Below are positions 1 to 9,673 of a stretch of DNA of 64,000 bases, piece after piece (positions within the stretch are counted from its first letter, which is position 1; the number at the start of each line of letters is the position of its first letter). The notes under the pieces were generated by a model, which was not told the origin of the DNA, searched no databases, and worked only from the letters and a program-made list of their open reading frames with translations. Made by a program: the position numbers and the translations under genes. The stretch comes from Bacteroidota bacterium (lineage in GTDB: Bacteria > Bacteroidota > Bacteroidia > Chitinophagales > Chitinophagaceae): positions 62,001 through 126,000 of the forward strand of contig JAUZOE010000003.1 in assembly GCA_030706605.1 (NCBI GenBank), read 5' to 3'.

Positions 1-2
1 TT

Positions 3-2360
3 AGCATGACTGGTGCAAATGCCGATGAACGCTACCTGCATAAACCTTCAGAAACAGGAGCGGTTGCATTAGCATTGTTAGGAGCTCTAGGAGGCGGAAC
101 TTCATCCCATATTACAGGCGCCCTTGCTGATGGAGTAAAGAAAACTGCAGCAGAATTAATTGCAAATAAAGGAGAAGCACTTGTTGTTTGCGGAAGTAAT
201 GATCCTAATATCCAGATTATTGTAAATGCTATAAATGAGGCAATAGGAGCTGGTGGCAAAACGATAGACTGGAATTCTCCTGTTAACTACCGACAGGGCA
301 TAGATGCAGAGATGGTTACTCTTACGGATGATCTAAATGCCGGAAATGTAGGGGCTTTATTGGTCTATGGTGCTAATCCTGTTTATAATTATTTTGCTGC
401 TGAAAAATTTGCTGCCGGATTAAAAAAATGCCCTTTCACTGTTTCATACAGTGAAAAGATGGATGAAACTACTGAACTGTGTAAATATATTATTCCATCG
501 CATCATTGGTTAGAAAGTTGGGGAGATGCCGAATTGCAAAAAGATTATTTTAGTGTAATTCAGCCTATTATTCATCCATTATTTAAGACCCGCCAGTTTG
601 AAAGTTCACTTTTAAAAGTAGCGGGAAGTGCTGATGATTATGAAACTTATTTCAGAAAATACTGGATAGAAAAACTGGGTGATATTAATAAGTATGAAGG
701 GTTTCTTCAGGATGGAGTTCTTGAAAATTCCAAGTTGAAAAGTCAAACATTTTTTGTAAATACTGCGGACTTAACTCCCGCTTCAGCTGCTTCAACGGCT
801 ACTGTGGTTTTATCAGATTCTGCTACTGCAAATGTTACCCCCGCACTAGCAGTTCCCGAAATGGCTGCTGCTATTTTTAAAGGAAATGTTTCAGATGCTG
901 CTACTAAAATTACAGCCATAAAAGGGGGTGATGTCGAAATGGCCCTATATCAAAATATAGCGATCGGAACAGGTAGTCGAGCTAACAATGCGTGGTTACA
1001 GGAAGTGAGTGATCCGATTACAAAAGCAACCTGGGATAATTATGCAACTATTTCTCCTGAAATGGGTAAAAAATTATTCGACATAGATATTTTTAATCCA
1101 CGCCAGGCTGATAAATACGAAATCCACCCTGAAAAACCCATGGTGAAAATCGTATCGAACGGCAAAACAATCGAAATGCCGGTATTGATTATTCCTGGTA
1201 CTCATCCTGATGTAATAGCTATTGCTATTGGGTATGGCCGTGAGAGTAATGATAAGACCAAAACAAAACAATATATAGGGCCGGCAGCAAATGGAGTTGG
1301 AACTAATGTATATCCTTTGGCTGTTTTTGATGGAACTTCCGTTATCTATTCAACTTCTGCTACTATTGAGAAGTTAGATAAAATGTACCCCATTGCTCAA
1401 TCTCAAACTCATAGTATAACTGAAGGTCGTCCGGTAGTAAGAGAAACAACGCTTACTCATTTTATAGCCGATCCGGAAGGACTTGGCAAGGAAGAAAAAG
1501 AAGAATTGGCTCAATATGGAGAAGATTTTGCACGTGATGCAACTCTTTATCCTACGTTTGATAAGCCTGGGATTAAGTGGGGAATGAGTATTGATCTGAA
1601 CACATGTATTGGCTGTAGTGCGTGCACAGTGGCTTGTGTGGCAGAAAATAATATTTCGACTGTTGGCAAATATGAAGTTTCAAGGTTCCATGATATGCAA
1701 TGGATTCGTATTGACCGGTATTTTACAGGGAATACACAAAATCCGGATATTGTATTTCAACCAATGCTATGCCAGCAATGTGATAACGCACCTTGCGAAA
1801 ATGTATGTCCAGTTTCGGCAACTAATCATAGCAGCGAAGGGCTAAATCAAATGATTTATAATCGTTGTATAGGTACCAAGTATTGTATGAATAACTGTCC
1901 ATATAAAGTTCGTCGTTTTAATTGGGCTGACTGGAACGGAGCGGATAGTTTTCCTGATAATCAGCGCGGGATTATATCTGATGCAACAACGGAATTGGAT
2001 AGTGATCTGGCAAGAATGGTTTTGAATCCGGATGTAACCGTGCGAGCAAGAGGAGTAATGGAAAAATGTAGCTTTTGTGTTCAACGTTTGCAAGAAGGTA
2101 AATTAAATGCCAAGAAGGAAGATCGTGTGATAAAAGACGGGGAAATACAAACTGCATGTATGCAGGCTTGTCCTACTCATGCTATCATGTTTGGTAATGT
2201 AAATGATGATGGAAGTAAAATTGCTAAGATCAGGGTTGAAGAACAAAAGGCCAGGAAATTTTATGTATTGGAGCAGCTTCATACACTTCCTAATGTAAAC
2301 TACCTTGCCAAAGTAAGAAATACACAAAGAGAAGTGGGTAGTAAAAAGGAAATAATTTAA
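3..2360 (+). CDS. actB: Alternative complex III iron-sulfur subunit ActB, 5' end missing
   Basis: Electron-transfer subunit of the quinol:cytochrome c oxidoreductase called alternative complex III. The frame is already open at the left edge, so the first ATG (position 6) is not the true start; the N-terminal part of the molybdopterin-oxidoreductase-like domain lies outside. About 784 residues are visible. The first ~500 form the rest of the catalytic-like domain, which in known ActB proteins carries no molybdenum. The C-terminal ferredoxin part has four cysteine clusters: CIGCSACTVAC near residue 534, CQQCDNAPCENVCP near 588, CIGTKYCMNNCP near 621, and CSFC (689) with CMQACP (718). These fit the three 4Fe-4S and one 3Fe-4S centres known for ActB. 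actC follows 61 bases later, so this is the head of an act operon whose actA lies upstream. Confidence 0.95.
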   Translation, partial: SMTGANADERYLHKPSETGAVALALLGALGGGTSSHITGALADGVKKTAAELIANKGEALVVCGSNDPNIQIIVNAINEAIGAGGKTIDWNSPVNYRQGIDAEMVTLTDDLNAGNVGALLVYGANPVYNYFAAEKFAAGLKKCPFTVSYSEKMDETTELCKYIIPSHHWLESWGDAELQKDYFSVIQPIIHPLFKTRQFESSLLKVAGSADDYETYFRKYWIEKLGDINKYEGFLQDGVLENSKLKSQTFFVNTADLTPASAASTATVVLSDSATANVTPALAVPEMAAAIFKGNVSDAATKITAIKGGDVEMALYQNIAIGTGSRANNAWLQEVSDPITKATWDNYATISPEMGKKLFDIDIFNPRQADKYEIHPEKPMVKIVSNGKTIEMPVLIIPGTHPDVIAIAIGYGRESNDKTKTKQYIGPAANGVGTNVYPLAVFDGTSVIYSTSATIEKLDKMYPIAQSQTHSITEGRPVVRETTLTHFIADPEGLGKEEKEELAQYGEDFARDATLYPTFDKPGIKWGMSIDLNTCIGCSACTVACVAENNISTVGKYEVSRFHDMQWIRIDRYFTGNTQNPDIVFQPMLCQQCDNAPCENVCPVSATNHSSEGLNQMIYNRCIGTKYCMNNCPYKVRRFNWADWNGADSFPDNQRGIISDATTELDSDLARMVLNPDVTVRARGVMEKCSFCVQRLQEGKLNAKKEDRVIKDGEIQTACMQACPTHAIMFGNVNDDGSKIAKIRVEEQKARKFYVLEQLHTLPNVNYLAKVRNTQREVGSKKEII

Positions 2361-2421
2361 AAGACCGATAAAAAATTTATAAGGTTACAGATACAACCTG
2401 TAGCAAAAAGCTAAAAAGAGT

Positions 2422-3873
2422 ATGTCATTATTAAAGTATGAATCGCAACTTAGGGAGCCATTGGTTGATGGAGACAAAAACTATCACCAGATTACTGAAG
2501 ATATAATCAGCCCTATAGAAGCCAAACCAACAAGGCTTTGGTGGATCGGTTTATCCATTGCAATTGCCCTGTTAATTTTTGGAGTGTACTCTGTTTACCG
2601 GGAGGTGGTATATGGTATTGGCCAATGGAACTTAACCCGGACAGTAGGTTGGGGTTGGGATATTACAAATTTTGTTTGGTGGATTGGTATAGGTCATGCC
2701 GGAACCCTTATCTCGGCGATTCTTTTGCTCTTTAGACAAGGATGGAGAACAGGTGTAAACAGAGCTGCAGAGGCAATGACTATTTTTGCGGTTATTTGCG
2801 CAGGTCAATTTCCGATTTTTCATATGGGACGTGTTTGGATGGGATTTTTTGTATTTCCCTATCCTAATTCACGTGGGCCACTTTGGCCAAACTTTAATTC
2901 TGCATTAATGTGGGATGTGTTTGCGGTATCTACTTATTTTACTGTATCACTATTATTTTGGTACACTGGTTTACTACCTGATTTAGCTACTGTACGCGAT
3001 AGAGCTAAAACCAAATTCCGGAAAATGTTTTATGGTGTCGCATCATTCGGATGGACCGGGAGTACAAAGCACTGGCAAAGACAGGAAAGTCTTGCTTTGG
3101 TTTTAGCAGGTTTGGCAACACCACTCGTATTGTCAGTACATACTATTGTATCTATGGACTTTGCTACATCGGTTATTCCCGGCTGGCATACAACTATTTT
3201 TCCTCCTTATTTTGTTGCCGGAGCTATTTTTTCTGGTTTCGCGATGGTGCAATCTTTATTGATTATTACCCGCAAAGTATTACACCTCGAAGAATATATT
3301 ACAATAGGACATATTGAGGCTATGAATAAAGTAATTGTGCTTACTGGTTCTATTGTGGGATGTGCTTATTTAACTGAATTATTTGTAGCCTGGTACAGCG
3401 GAAACACCTATGAATGGTGGGCTTTCCGTGAAAATAGGGTTAACATTTTTAGCCCTTACGGTTGGGCTTATTATGGAATGATGTTTTGTAATGTAGTATC
3501 ACCACAACTTTTTTGGTCAAAAAAACTAAGAAGGAATGTTTTGTTTACTTTTTTTATGGCAGTATTAGTAAACGTAGGTATGTGGTTTGAGCGTTTTGTA
3601 ATTATCGTTACATCTATTTACCGCGATTATCTTCCTTCTTCATGGACTACTTACTACAGTCCTAGTATCTGGGAAATTGGATTTTATCTTGGCACCTTTG
3701 GATTATTCTTCACCTGTTATTTCCTATTTGCAAAATATTTCCCAGTAATTGCTCTTTCAGAAATTAAGGCTATACTGAAAACAAGTGGTGAAAATTATAA
3801 AGCAAAAATGACTGATCAGGAAAAAATGGATTCAGAAAAATTTTATATAGAAGAAGTAGAGCATGCGCACTAA
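2422..3873 (+). CDS. actC: Alternative complex III membrane subunit ActC (NrfD/PsrC family)
   Basis: Integral membrane quinol-binding subunit of alternative complex III, related to NrfD/PsrC. The 483 residues hold about ten hydrophobic helices starting near residue 40 (a tryptophan-rich segment after a cytoplasmic N-terminus) and end in a charged cytoplasmic tail with a terminal HAH. Conserved family landmarks are the TRTVGWGWDITNFVWWIG stretch and the HTIVSMDFA segment. It lies between actB and actD with short gaps (61 and 32 bases), as expected for one polycistron. ActC and ActF are the two large membrane subunits of the complex; ActC is thought to bind menaquinol. Confidence 0.95.
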   Translation: MSLLKYESQLREPLVDGDKNYHQITEDIISPIEAKPTRLWWIGLSIAIALLIFGVYSVYREVVYGIGQWNLTRTVGWGWDITNFVWWIGIGHAGTLISAILLLFRQGWRTGVNRAAEAMTIFAVICAGQFPIFHMGRVWMGFFVFPYPNSRGPLWPNFNSALMWDVFAVSTYFTVSLLFWYTGLLPDLATVRDRAKTKFRKMFYGVASFGWTGSTKHWQRQESLALVLAGLATPLVLSVHTIVSMDFATSVIPGWHTTIFPPYFVAGAIFSGFAMVQSLLIITRKVLHLEEYITIGHIEAMNKVIVLTGSIVGCAYLTELFVAWYSGNTYEWWAFRENRVNIFSPYGWAYYGMMFCNVVSPQLFWSKKLRRNVLFTFFMAVLVNVGMWFERFVIIVTSIYRDYLPSSWTTYYSPSIWEIGFYLGTFGLFFTCYFLFAKYFPVIALSEIKAILKTSGENYKAKMTDQEKMDSEKFYIEEVEHAH

Positions 3874-3905
3874 ATTCTCCTTCTGAAGCATAAAAAAGTA
3901 AAAAA

Positions 3906-4490
3906 ATGATAAAAAAATTTGTTGTAGGTTCCTTTGAAGATGAAAAGGTTTTATTTCCTGCAGTTAAAAATGTGAGAAGGGCAGGTTATAAAATTCATGA
4001 CGTTTACACGCCATTTCCGGTTCACGGGCTTGATCATGCGTTAGGCTTGAGAGAAACCAGCCTACACACTATGGGATTTATTTATGGTATTACAGGTACT
4101 TCAATCGCTATCGGTGGGATGAGTTGGATATTTACTACTGACTGGCCATTAAATATTGGGGGGAAACCTCATTTTCCTTTGCCGGCATTTATTCCCATTG
4201 CTTTTGAGCTTACCGTTTTATTATCTGCTGTAGGTATGGTTTGGACTTATTGTTGGCTTAATAAAATGATGCCTGGTGTGAAAAAACATCATTTTAGTCC
4301 AAGAGCTACTGATGATGCCTTTGTAATGGTAATTGAATGTACTGATAAAACAAATGAGGTTGAATTGCAAAGTTTTTTACAAAATAATGGAGCAATAGAA
4401 ATAAATGTGCAGGAAGCTGAAGAAGGATGGTGGTTTGGAAGATATGATAAAGACCAGAAGCTATACAGAACAGAGGAAGTTAGTGTTTAA
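3906..4490 (+). CDS. actD: Alternative complex III subunit ActD (DUF3341)
   Basis: Small membrane subunit of alternative complex III, 194 residues, DUF3341 family. A soluble N-terminal alpha/beta part (residues 1-55, with the PFPVHGLD motif typical of the family) precedes two transmembrane helices (about 58-80 and 97-120). A soluble C-terminal domain resembling the N-terminal fold follows. Its gene order and length match ActD in other Bacteroidota. It has no cofactor motif and is thought to be structural. A 71-base gap with a 6-bp hairpin separates it from actE. Confidence 0.93.
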   Translation: MIKKFVVGSFEDEKVLFPAVKNVRRAGYKIHDVYTPFPVHGLDHALGLRETSLHTMGFIYGITGTSIAIGGMSWIFTTDWPLNIGGKPHFPLPAFIPIAFELTVLLSAVGMVWTYCWLNKMMPGVKKHHFSPRATDDAFVMVIECTDKTNEVELQSFLQNNGAIEINVQEAEEGWWFGRYDKDQKLYRTEEVSV

Positions 4491-4511
4491 AAGATTAATA
4501 CTTGATTATAG

Positions 4512-4530
4512 TATCCATTTATAGTGGATA
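4512..4530 (+). other. Small hairpin between actD and actE
   Basis: A 6-bp perfect stem (TATCCA / TGGATA) with a 7-base loop lies in the 71-base gap before actE. There is no T-run, so it is unlikely to be a terminator. It may mark an mRNA processing or stability site within the act operon, or it may be chance. Confidence 0.25.
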
Positions 4531-4561
4531 TAGAAAACAAATTTAAATTGGTTATTTAGGT

Positions 4562-5179
4562 ATGAAAAAAACAAGAATTCTCTTATCATTTATCATTGTG
4601 ATAGGCCTGATAACACTGGTGGAAAGTTGCGATAGTAAACGTGAACCAGGGAAAGTGTATATGCCAGATATGGCGTATAGCCGTGCTTATGAAGCCTACG
4701 CGCCTAATAACCTGGCAAAAGAAAATATAAATTATAATCCGGCCCCCGTAGAAGGTACCATCAGAAGAGGTGACTTATTTCCTTATAATTTACCCGATGA
4801 TTCTACTGGATATAGACTAAGTGCTCAGGTCAAAGACCCATTGCCGCCGCTTGATTCTGTTCAGATGAAGGAAGCAGGAAGATTATTTAATATCAATTGT
4901 GCTATTTGTCATGGTCCGAATCTCAATGCGCAGGGCCCATTGGCCACTGGTGGAAAAATACCTGCGGTAGCTAATTTGACTTTGGCAGTTTATGTAAAAA
5001 TGCCGGTAGGTACTATGTTTCATTCTATAACTTATGGGAAAAATAACATGGGAAGTTATGCTTCGCAGTTAACACGTGAGCAAAGGTGGATGGTAATTCA
5101 GTATGTGAAATCACGTCAGGCTGAATTGAGTGCAGGCACGGAAAGTGCAACAGGAGATTCAACGACAACAACAAAATAA
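4562..5179 (+). CDS. actE: Alternative complex III monohaem cytochrome c subunit ActE, lipoprotein
   Basis: Periplasm-facing cytochrome c of alternative complex III. The N-terminus is a lipoprotein signal: lysine-rich start, hydrophobic core, and a lipobox ending at Cys23 (VESC). One haem c site, CAICH, lies at residues 113-117; a likely axial methionine is in the NNMGSY stretch near 163. 205 residues is the usual length for ActE. It hands electrons from ActA/ActB toward the terminal oxidase whose genes follow. The last ~20 residues are a low-complexity Ser/Thr tail. actF starts 27 bases downstream. Confidence 0.95.
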   Translation: MKKTRILLSFIIVIGLITLVESCDSKREPGKVYMPDMAYSRAYEAYAPNNLAKENINYNPAPVEGTIRRGDLFPYNLPDDSTGYRLSAQVKDPLPPLDSVQMKEAGRLFNINCAICHGPNLNAQGPLATGGKIPAVANLTLAVYVKMPVGTMFHSITYGKNNMGSYASQLTREQRWMVIQYVKSRQAELSAGTESATGDSTTTTK

Positions 5180-5206
5180 AAGTTTAATTCTTAAAATATT
5201 TTTTTA

Positions 5207-6442
5207 ATGAAGAATCAGTATGTAACACCGGCGGGATATAAGAAGTGGTCAGCTGGATTTATGATTGTAGGTCTGCTTACTCTCATTCTTGGAGTTGTAT
5301 TCTTGAACCCTGCTGCGGGTGCTCATGGCGATAATGTAAATAGTACCCGATTTTGGGCTGTACTTCTTCAGAATAGTTTGTTTTGGCTGATGATAGTAAA
5401 TGTAGCCACTTTCTTTATTGTGATTACGACACTTGCAATGGGGGGTTGGCAAACTGCTTTTCGGCGTGTTGCTGAAGCCATTGGTTCTGTAGTACCTATT
5501 ATGGGGGGTATTACCATATTGATCATGCTTTGCATTATTTTGGGAGGCCGTGGAGATATATATGCCTGGCTTGATAAAACTCAACTATCTCATAATAAAA
5601 TTTTGAATCATAAAGTAGGTTTTTTAAATCCATATGTTTATTTGATTGTTTCTATAATCGTTATTTTTCTTTGGGCTTTTATTGGTAGAAAATTGACTAA
5701 ACTGAGTTTGGAAAGCGATGATGCGGGGACAATGGATAGTGCCACTTCTAAGAAATGGCTCATACAAAATATGAGCTGGTCAGCATTTTTCATCGTTTTG
5801 TATTTGTTGACAGTGGGTTCCATCATACCATGGCTTTGGTTGATGAGTTTGGATCCACTTTGGTTCAGTACCATGTATAGCTGGTATACTTTTGCAAGTA
5901 CTTTCGTATCCGGAATAGCACTTTTGACTATTTTTGTTATTTATTTTAAAAATCGTGGTCAGCTTGAATTTGTTACCCAGGAACATCTTCAGGATTTGGG
6001 TAAATTCATGTTTGCCTTCTCAATTTTCTGGACTTACCTGTGGTTCGATCAGTTCATGCTTATCTGGTATGGTAATATTCCTGAAGAAACTATTTATTTT
6101 AAAATACGTTTGCAAGGCCCTTATGCCGGGTTATTTTATCTGAATCTTATACTCAATTTTGTTGCACCTATTTTGATATTTATGAAAAAGGCGACAAAGC
6201 GGAATTATACTATTGTAACTTTTATGTGTATTGTTATTTTATTTGGCCATTGGATTGATTTTTACCAAATGGTAATGCCTGGAACTGTAAAATATCATCC
6301 ACATTTCAGTTGGTTTGAATTGGGGATACCATTAGGGTTTGTCGGAGTAATTATGTGGGGTGTAAACAGGTTTGCTACTAAAGTTTCGATGACTCCTCTA
6401 AATAATCCTTTCATGAAAGAAAGTATGATACATCAGGTTTAG
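5207..6442 (+). CDS. actF: Alternative complex III membrane subunit ActF
   Basis: Second large membrane subunit of alternative complex III, 411 residues, with about ten hydrophobic helices beginning near residue 15. It is homologous in fold to ActC but lacks the NrfD signature, and in known structures has no quinone site of its own. Landmarks include WMIVNVATFF-like helix 2 and the WSAFFIVLY and FWTYLWFDQFMLIWYGN segments. It is the last act gene here. The following 239 bases carry a new promoter, so the cox genes can be expressed apart from act. Confidence 0.93.
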   Translation: MKNQYVTPAGYKKWSAGFMIVGLLTLILGVVFLNPAAGAHGDNVNSTRFWAVLLQNSLFWLMIVNVATFFIVITTLAMGGWQTAFRRVAEAIGSVVPIMGGITILIMLCIILGGRGDIYAWLDKTQLSHNKILNHKVGFLNPYVYLIVSIIVIFLWAFIGRKLTKLSLESDDAGTMDSATSKKWLIQNMSWSAFFIVLYLLTVGSIIPWLWLMSLDPLWFSTMYSWYTFASTFVSGIALLTIFVIYFKNRGQLEFVTQEHLQDLGKFMFAFSIFWTYLWFDQFMLIWYGNIPEETIYFKIRLQGPYAGLFYLNLILNFVAPILIFMKKATKRNYTIVTFMCIVILFGHWIDFYQMVMPGTVKYHPHFSWFELGIPLGFVGVIMWGVNRFATKVSMTPLNNPFMKESMIHQV

Positions 6443-6491
6443 GTTAGTTATTTGAAGTCATAAGTGATATAATTTTAGCCATAATTAAATA

Positions 6492-6519
6492 TTGTGGGGA
6501 TTCTTAATTATTATCTTTG
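6492..6519 (+). promoter_or_regulatory. Bacteroidota-type promoter before coxB
   Basis: TTG at 6492-6494, then 17 bases, then TATCTTTG at 6512-6519. This matches the -33 / -7 (TAnnTTTG) consensus of the primary sigma factor in Bacteroidota. Transcription from here would give a leader of about 155 bases before coxB. The leader holds a 5-bp hairpin (6567-6581) and a perfect 7-bp hairpin (6605-6622). Confidence 0.6.
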
Positions 6520-6604
6520 CTCTTATTTAAGAAATTAAAATCGCAAATGGCGAAGGTGGTTTTGGGGAGTTGTAAAAACTCAGGGGGTATTAAAAAATAA
6601 AAAT

Positions 6605-6622
6605 GATTAAAAAGATTTAATC
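6605..6622 (+). other. Hairpin in the coxB leader
   Basis: Perfect inverted repeat GATTAAA / TTTAATC with a 4-base loop in the leader between the predicted promoter and coxB. It is AT-only except at its ends, so it is weak as RNA; a role as operator or mRNA element is possible. A 17-codon frame (6547-6600) lies just upstream. Confidence 0.3.
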
Positions 6623-6681
6623 AAACGAATATAAAAAAATATAAAATCCCATTTTTAGGGGCGAGGAAAAAATAAAGAAAC

Positions 6682-7731
6682 ATGAATAACTTTTTTTTGA
6701 TAGCGATAGTTGTACTTGTTTTCGTGGTTATTTTTCAAATTTCAAAAGCAAGCGAATATGTAAGCGTTTTGAAAGGCGAAGAGAAATCGAGAAAGCAAAA
6801 TAACAAGATCAACGGATTCTTGATGATAGGCTTCCTTATTCTCGGACTTATTGGCGTATGGTGGTGCAATGAGCTTTTTTATCCAAAAACTTTGCTACCA
6901 ATAGGTTCTGCTTCTTTAGAGGGAAAAAGCATTGATACCTTGATGTGGATTACTATTGGCGTAACCGGATTTATTTTTTTCCTTACACAAATACTTTTAT
7001 TTTGGTTTTCTTTTAAATACCAGGAAAGCACTAAACGTAAATCGTTATATTTTACTCATAATAATAAGCTGGAACTAATCTGGACAGGTATACCCGCTAT
7101 TGTGTTAACAGTATTGGTTGTTTTCGGGTTAAAATACTGGTTTAAATTTACCGCCGATGCCCCCAAAAATTCCCAGTTAATTGAAATAACAGGGCATCAA
7201 TTTGGATGGGAGATGAGGTATCCAGGAAAAGATGGAGTATTGGGAAGAAAGAATTATAAACTTACCGATCCTGCAAAAGGTAACCCTCTTGGTGTGGATT
7301 GGGATGATGCGGCAAGTCATGATGATATTCATGTGGCAACTACTATGCATGTGGTTGTTAACAAGCCGGTTAAACTGGTAATCAATTCACAGGATGTAAT
7401 TCATGATGTTGGCTTACCTCAATTCAGAATGAAAATGGATGCGGTACCCGGTACACCGACCACACTTTGGTTTACACCTTTATATACCACTAAGCAAATG
7501 CAGGAAAAAACAGGAAACCCTGATTTTACTTATGAAATATCTTGCGATCAGATGTGCGGAAAAGGACATTTTACCATGCGGGGTGTAATAGTGGTAGAAA
7601 CACAAAAAGAATTTAATGCATGGATGATTAAACAAAGGCCTGAATATATAAAGGCAAAAGCAATGATAGCTGCTCAAACAACCGATTCACTAAAAACTGT
7701 TGCGCTGGAAAACAACCAGGCTCATCAATAA
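6682..7731 (+). CDS. coxB: Cytochrome c oxidase subunit II (CuA subunit)
   Basis: Subunit II of the haem-copper oxidase, 349 residues. An N-terminal helix (about 3-22) and a second one (about 46-64) precede the usual pair of helices (about 90-115 and 132-152). The periplasmic cupredoxin domain with the binuclear CuA centre follows. CuA ligands visible are His241 (VIHDVGLP), Cys288, Cys292, His296 and Met299 (CDQMCGKGHFTM). The glutamate usual between the two cysteines is Gln290; that residue binds through its backbone, so function should hold. There is no C-terminal haem c domain, so an outside cytochrome (ActE or another) must deliver electrons. coxA follows after 35 bases. Confidence 0.95.
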   Translation: MNNFFLIAIVVLVFVVIFQISKASEYVSVLKGEEKSRKQNNKINGFLMIGFLILGLIGVWWCNELFYPKTLLPIGSASLEGKSIDTLMWITIGVTGFIFFLTQILLFWFSFKYQESTKRKSLYFTHNNKLELIWTGIPAIVLTVLVVFGLKYWFKFTADAPKNSQLIEITGHQFGWEMRYPGKDGVLGRKNYKLTDPAKGNPLGVDWDDAASHDDIHVATTMHVVVNKPVKLVINSQDVIHDVGLPQFRMKMDAVPGTPTTLWFTPLYTTKQMQEKTGNPDFTYEISCDQMCGKGHFTMRGVIVVETQKEFNAWMIKQRPEYIKAKAMIAAQTTDSLKTVALENNQAHQ

Positions 7732-7766
7732 AAATTTGGCCTTCGGGCATTTAAAAAAATATCAAT

Positions 7767-9590
7767 ATGAATAACGAAGAAGTTTTGCATGAACAACCCC
7801 TGGTGGTGCATGATCTGGGTCATTCTGCACATGAACATCATCACAAGCAATCTTTCATTACCAAATATATTTTCAGCCAGGATCATAAAATGGTTTCCAA
7901 ACAATTCCTTATTACCGGAATTATCTGGGCCGTGATTGGTGGTTTATTTTCAGTCATTTTTCGCTTGCAATTGGGGTACCCTGATCAAACCTTTCCATTT
8001 CTTGAAGATATTTTAGGCCGTTGGGCAAAAGGAGGCAGGCTTGATACTGAGTTTTATTATGCACTTGTAACTATGCATGGAACCATCCTGGTGTTTTTTG
8101 TGCTTACCGCCGGTTTAAGTGGTACGTTTGCCAATTTTTTAATTCCCTTACAGATTGGAGCCAGGGATATGGCAGCTCCATTTTTAAATATGCTGTCTTA
8201 TTGGTTCTTTTTTGCTGCATCTGTTTTAATGTTCTCCTCCTTGTTTTTACAAACAGGCCCTGCAAGTGGCGGATGGACAATATATCCTCCATTGAGTGCG
8301 CTCAGAGATGCAATGGATGGTTCTAAAACAGGAATGGATATGTGGCTGGCCAGTATGGCGCTATTTATTGTATCTCAATTATTAGCGGGGTTGAATTATA
8401 TTACTACCGTCCTTAATCTGCGTACCAAAGGGATGTATATGACGCGGATGCCGCTTACTATATGGGGATTATTCTTTACAGCAGTTTTGGGTGTATTATC
8501 TTTCCCTGTATTGCTTTCTGCTGTGATACTTTTATTATTTGACCGGCATTTAGGCACTAGCTTTTACCTGAGTGATATAGTTATCCAGGGAAAAATTTTG
8601 CCAAATGAGGGTGGTAGCCCCATCCTGTTCCAGCATTTATTCTGGTTCCTTGGGCATCCTGAAGTATATATTATTGCACTTCCTGCAATGGGTATCGCAT
8701 CTGAAGTGATATCTACCAATTCAAGGAAACCTATTTTTGGATATATGGCAATGGTAGGTTCATTTTTTGCTATTGCGATTCTGTCTTTTATGGTTTGGGC
8801 GCACCATATGTTTGTTACGGGTATGAATCCATTTCTCGGGTCTTTCTTTGTATTGTTAACACTGCTAATTGCGGTTCCATCTGCTATTAAAGTTTTTAAC
8901 TGGCTTACTACTTTGTGGAAAGGAAATATTCACTTTACCCCGGCAATGCTTTTTGCTATAGGCTTTGTTAGTTTGTTTATTTCAGGTGGCTTAACGGGTA
9001 TCTGGCTTGGAAATTCCACCTTGGATTTACATTTGCATGACACTTATTTTGTAATTGCTCATTTTCATCTGGTAATGGGTGTGGCTTCTATGTTTGGAAT
9101 GTTTGCGGGTATTTATCATTGGTTCCCGAAAATGTTTGGAAGGCTAATGAATAATACACTTGCCTATATTCATTTCTGGGTTACCATCGTTGGTGCCTAT
9201 CTCATATTCTGGCCAATGCATTACGAAGGATTAGCAGGTATGCCACGGCGCTATTATGATTACAGCAATTGGGAGTCTTTTAAAATGTTTGGTGGTTTAA
9301 ATGAGTTTATCAGTGTAGTAGCAGCGATAGTTTTCTTTACACAGTTTTTGTTTATTTTCAATTTCTTTTATTCAATATTTAAAGGAAGAAAACTAACTGA
9401 GAAAAATAAGAACCCATGGAAATCCAATACTCTAGAATGGACTACACCCATTCATCCAGGGCATGGCAATTGGGTTGGAGAAATCCCTGAAGTACATCGC
9501 TGGCCTTATGATTATGGTAAGGATGGAAGAGATTTTATTCCGCAAACAGAACCCATAGGTGCCGATGAAAGTTCACATGCAGGACAATAA
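7767..9590 (+). CDS. coxA: Cytochrome c oxidase subunit I
   Basis: Catalytic subunit I of the haem-copper oxidase, 607 residues, about 12 helices. Ligands visible are: the low-spin haem histidine in MHGTILVFF (near 104), the CuB histidine and cross-linked tyrosine in GHPEVY (near 297), the CuB pair in WAHHMF (near 346-347), and the haem histidines in HDTYFVIAHFHLV (near 424-434). The glutamate in GHPEVY marks an A1-type oxidase. The first ~30 residues form a histidine-rich cytoplasmic extension (AHEHHHK). A terminator-like hairpin 43 bases after the stop separates it from ctaB. Confidence 0.97.
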   Translation: MNNEEVLHEQPLVVHDLGHSAHEHHHKQSFITKYIFSQDHKMVSKQFLITGIIWAVIGGLFSVIFRLQLGYPDQTFPFLEDILGRWAKGGRLDTEFYYALVTMHGTILVFFVLTAGLSGTFANFLIPLQIGARDMAAPFLNMLSYWFFFAASVLMFSSLFLQTGPASGGWTIYPPLSALRDAMDGSKTGMDMWLASMALFIVSQLLAGLNYITTVLNLRTKGMYMTRMPLTIWGLFFTAVLGVLSFPVLLSAVILLLFDRHLGTSFYLSDIVIQGKILPNEGGSPILFQHLFWFLGHPEVYIIALPAMGIASEVISTNSRKPIFGYMAMVGSFFAIAILSFMVWAHHMFVTGMNPFLGSFFVLLTLLIAVPSAIKVFNWLTTLWKGNIHFTPAMLFAIGFVSLFISGGLTGIWLGNSTLDLHLHDTYFVIAHFHLVMGVASMFGMFAGIYHWFPKMFGRLMNNTLAYIHFWVTIVGAYLIFWPMHYEGLAGMPRRYYDYSNWESFKMFGGLNEFISVVAAIVFFTQFLFIFNFFYSIFKGRKLTEKNKNPWKSNTLEWTTPIHPGHGNWVGEIPEVHRWPYDYGKDGRDFIPQTEPIGADESSHAGQ

Positions 9591-9632
9591 AAGGGATTTA
9601 TTTTTAATGATACAATTTTTCTGAATTAATAT

Positions 9633-9657
9633 AGCCCTGTTCGTTCAGGGCTTTTTT
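9633..9657 (+). terminator. Terminator-like hairpin between coxA and ctaB
   Basis: Perfect 7-bp stem AGCCCTG / CAGGGCT with a TTCGTT loop, followed at once by a T-run. This is a classical intrinsic terminator placed inside the oxidase cluster. The downstream genes must rely on read-through or on their own promoter. It would set subunits II/I in excess over the assembly and small-subunit genes. Confidence 0.75.
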
Positions 9658-9673
9658 AAAATAGATTTTATAA

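Noticed and set aside
7738-7751. GCC-TTCG-GGC mini hairpin between coxB and coxA
   Set aside because: Only a 3-bp stem; no T-run, and the gap is a normal within-operon spacer.
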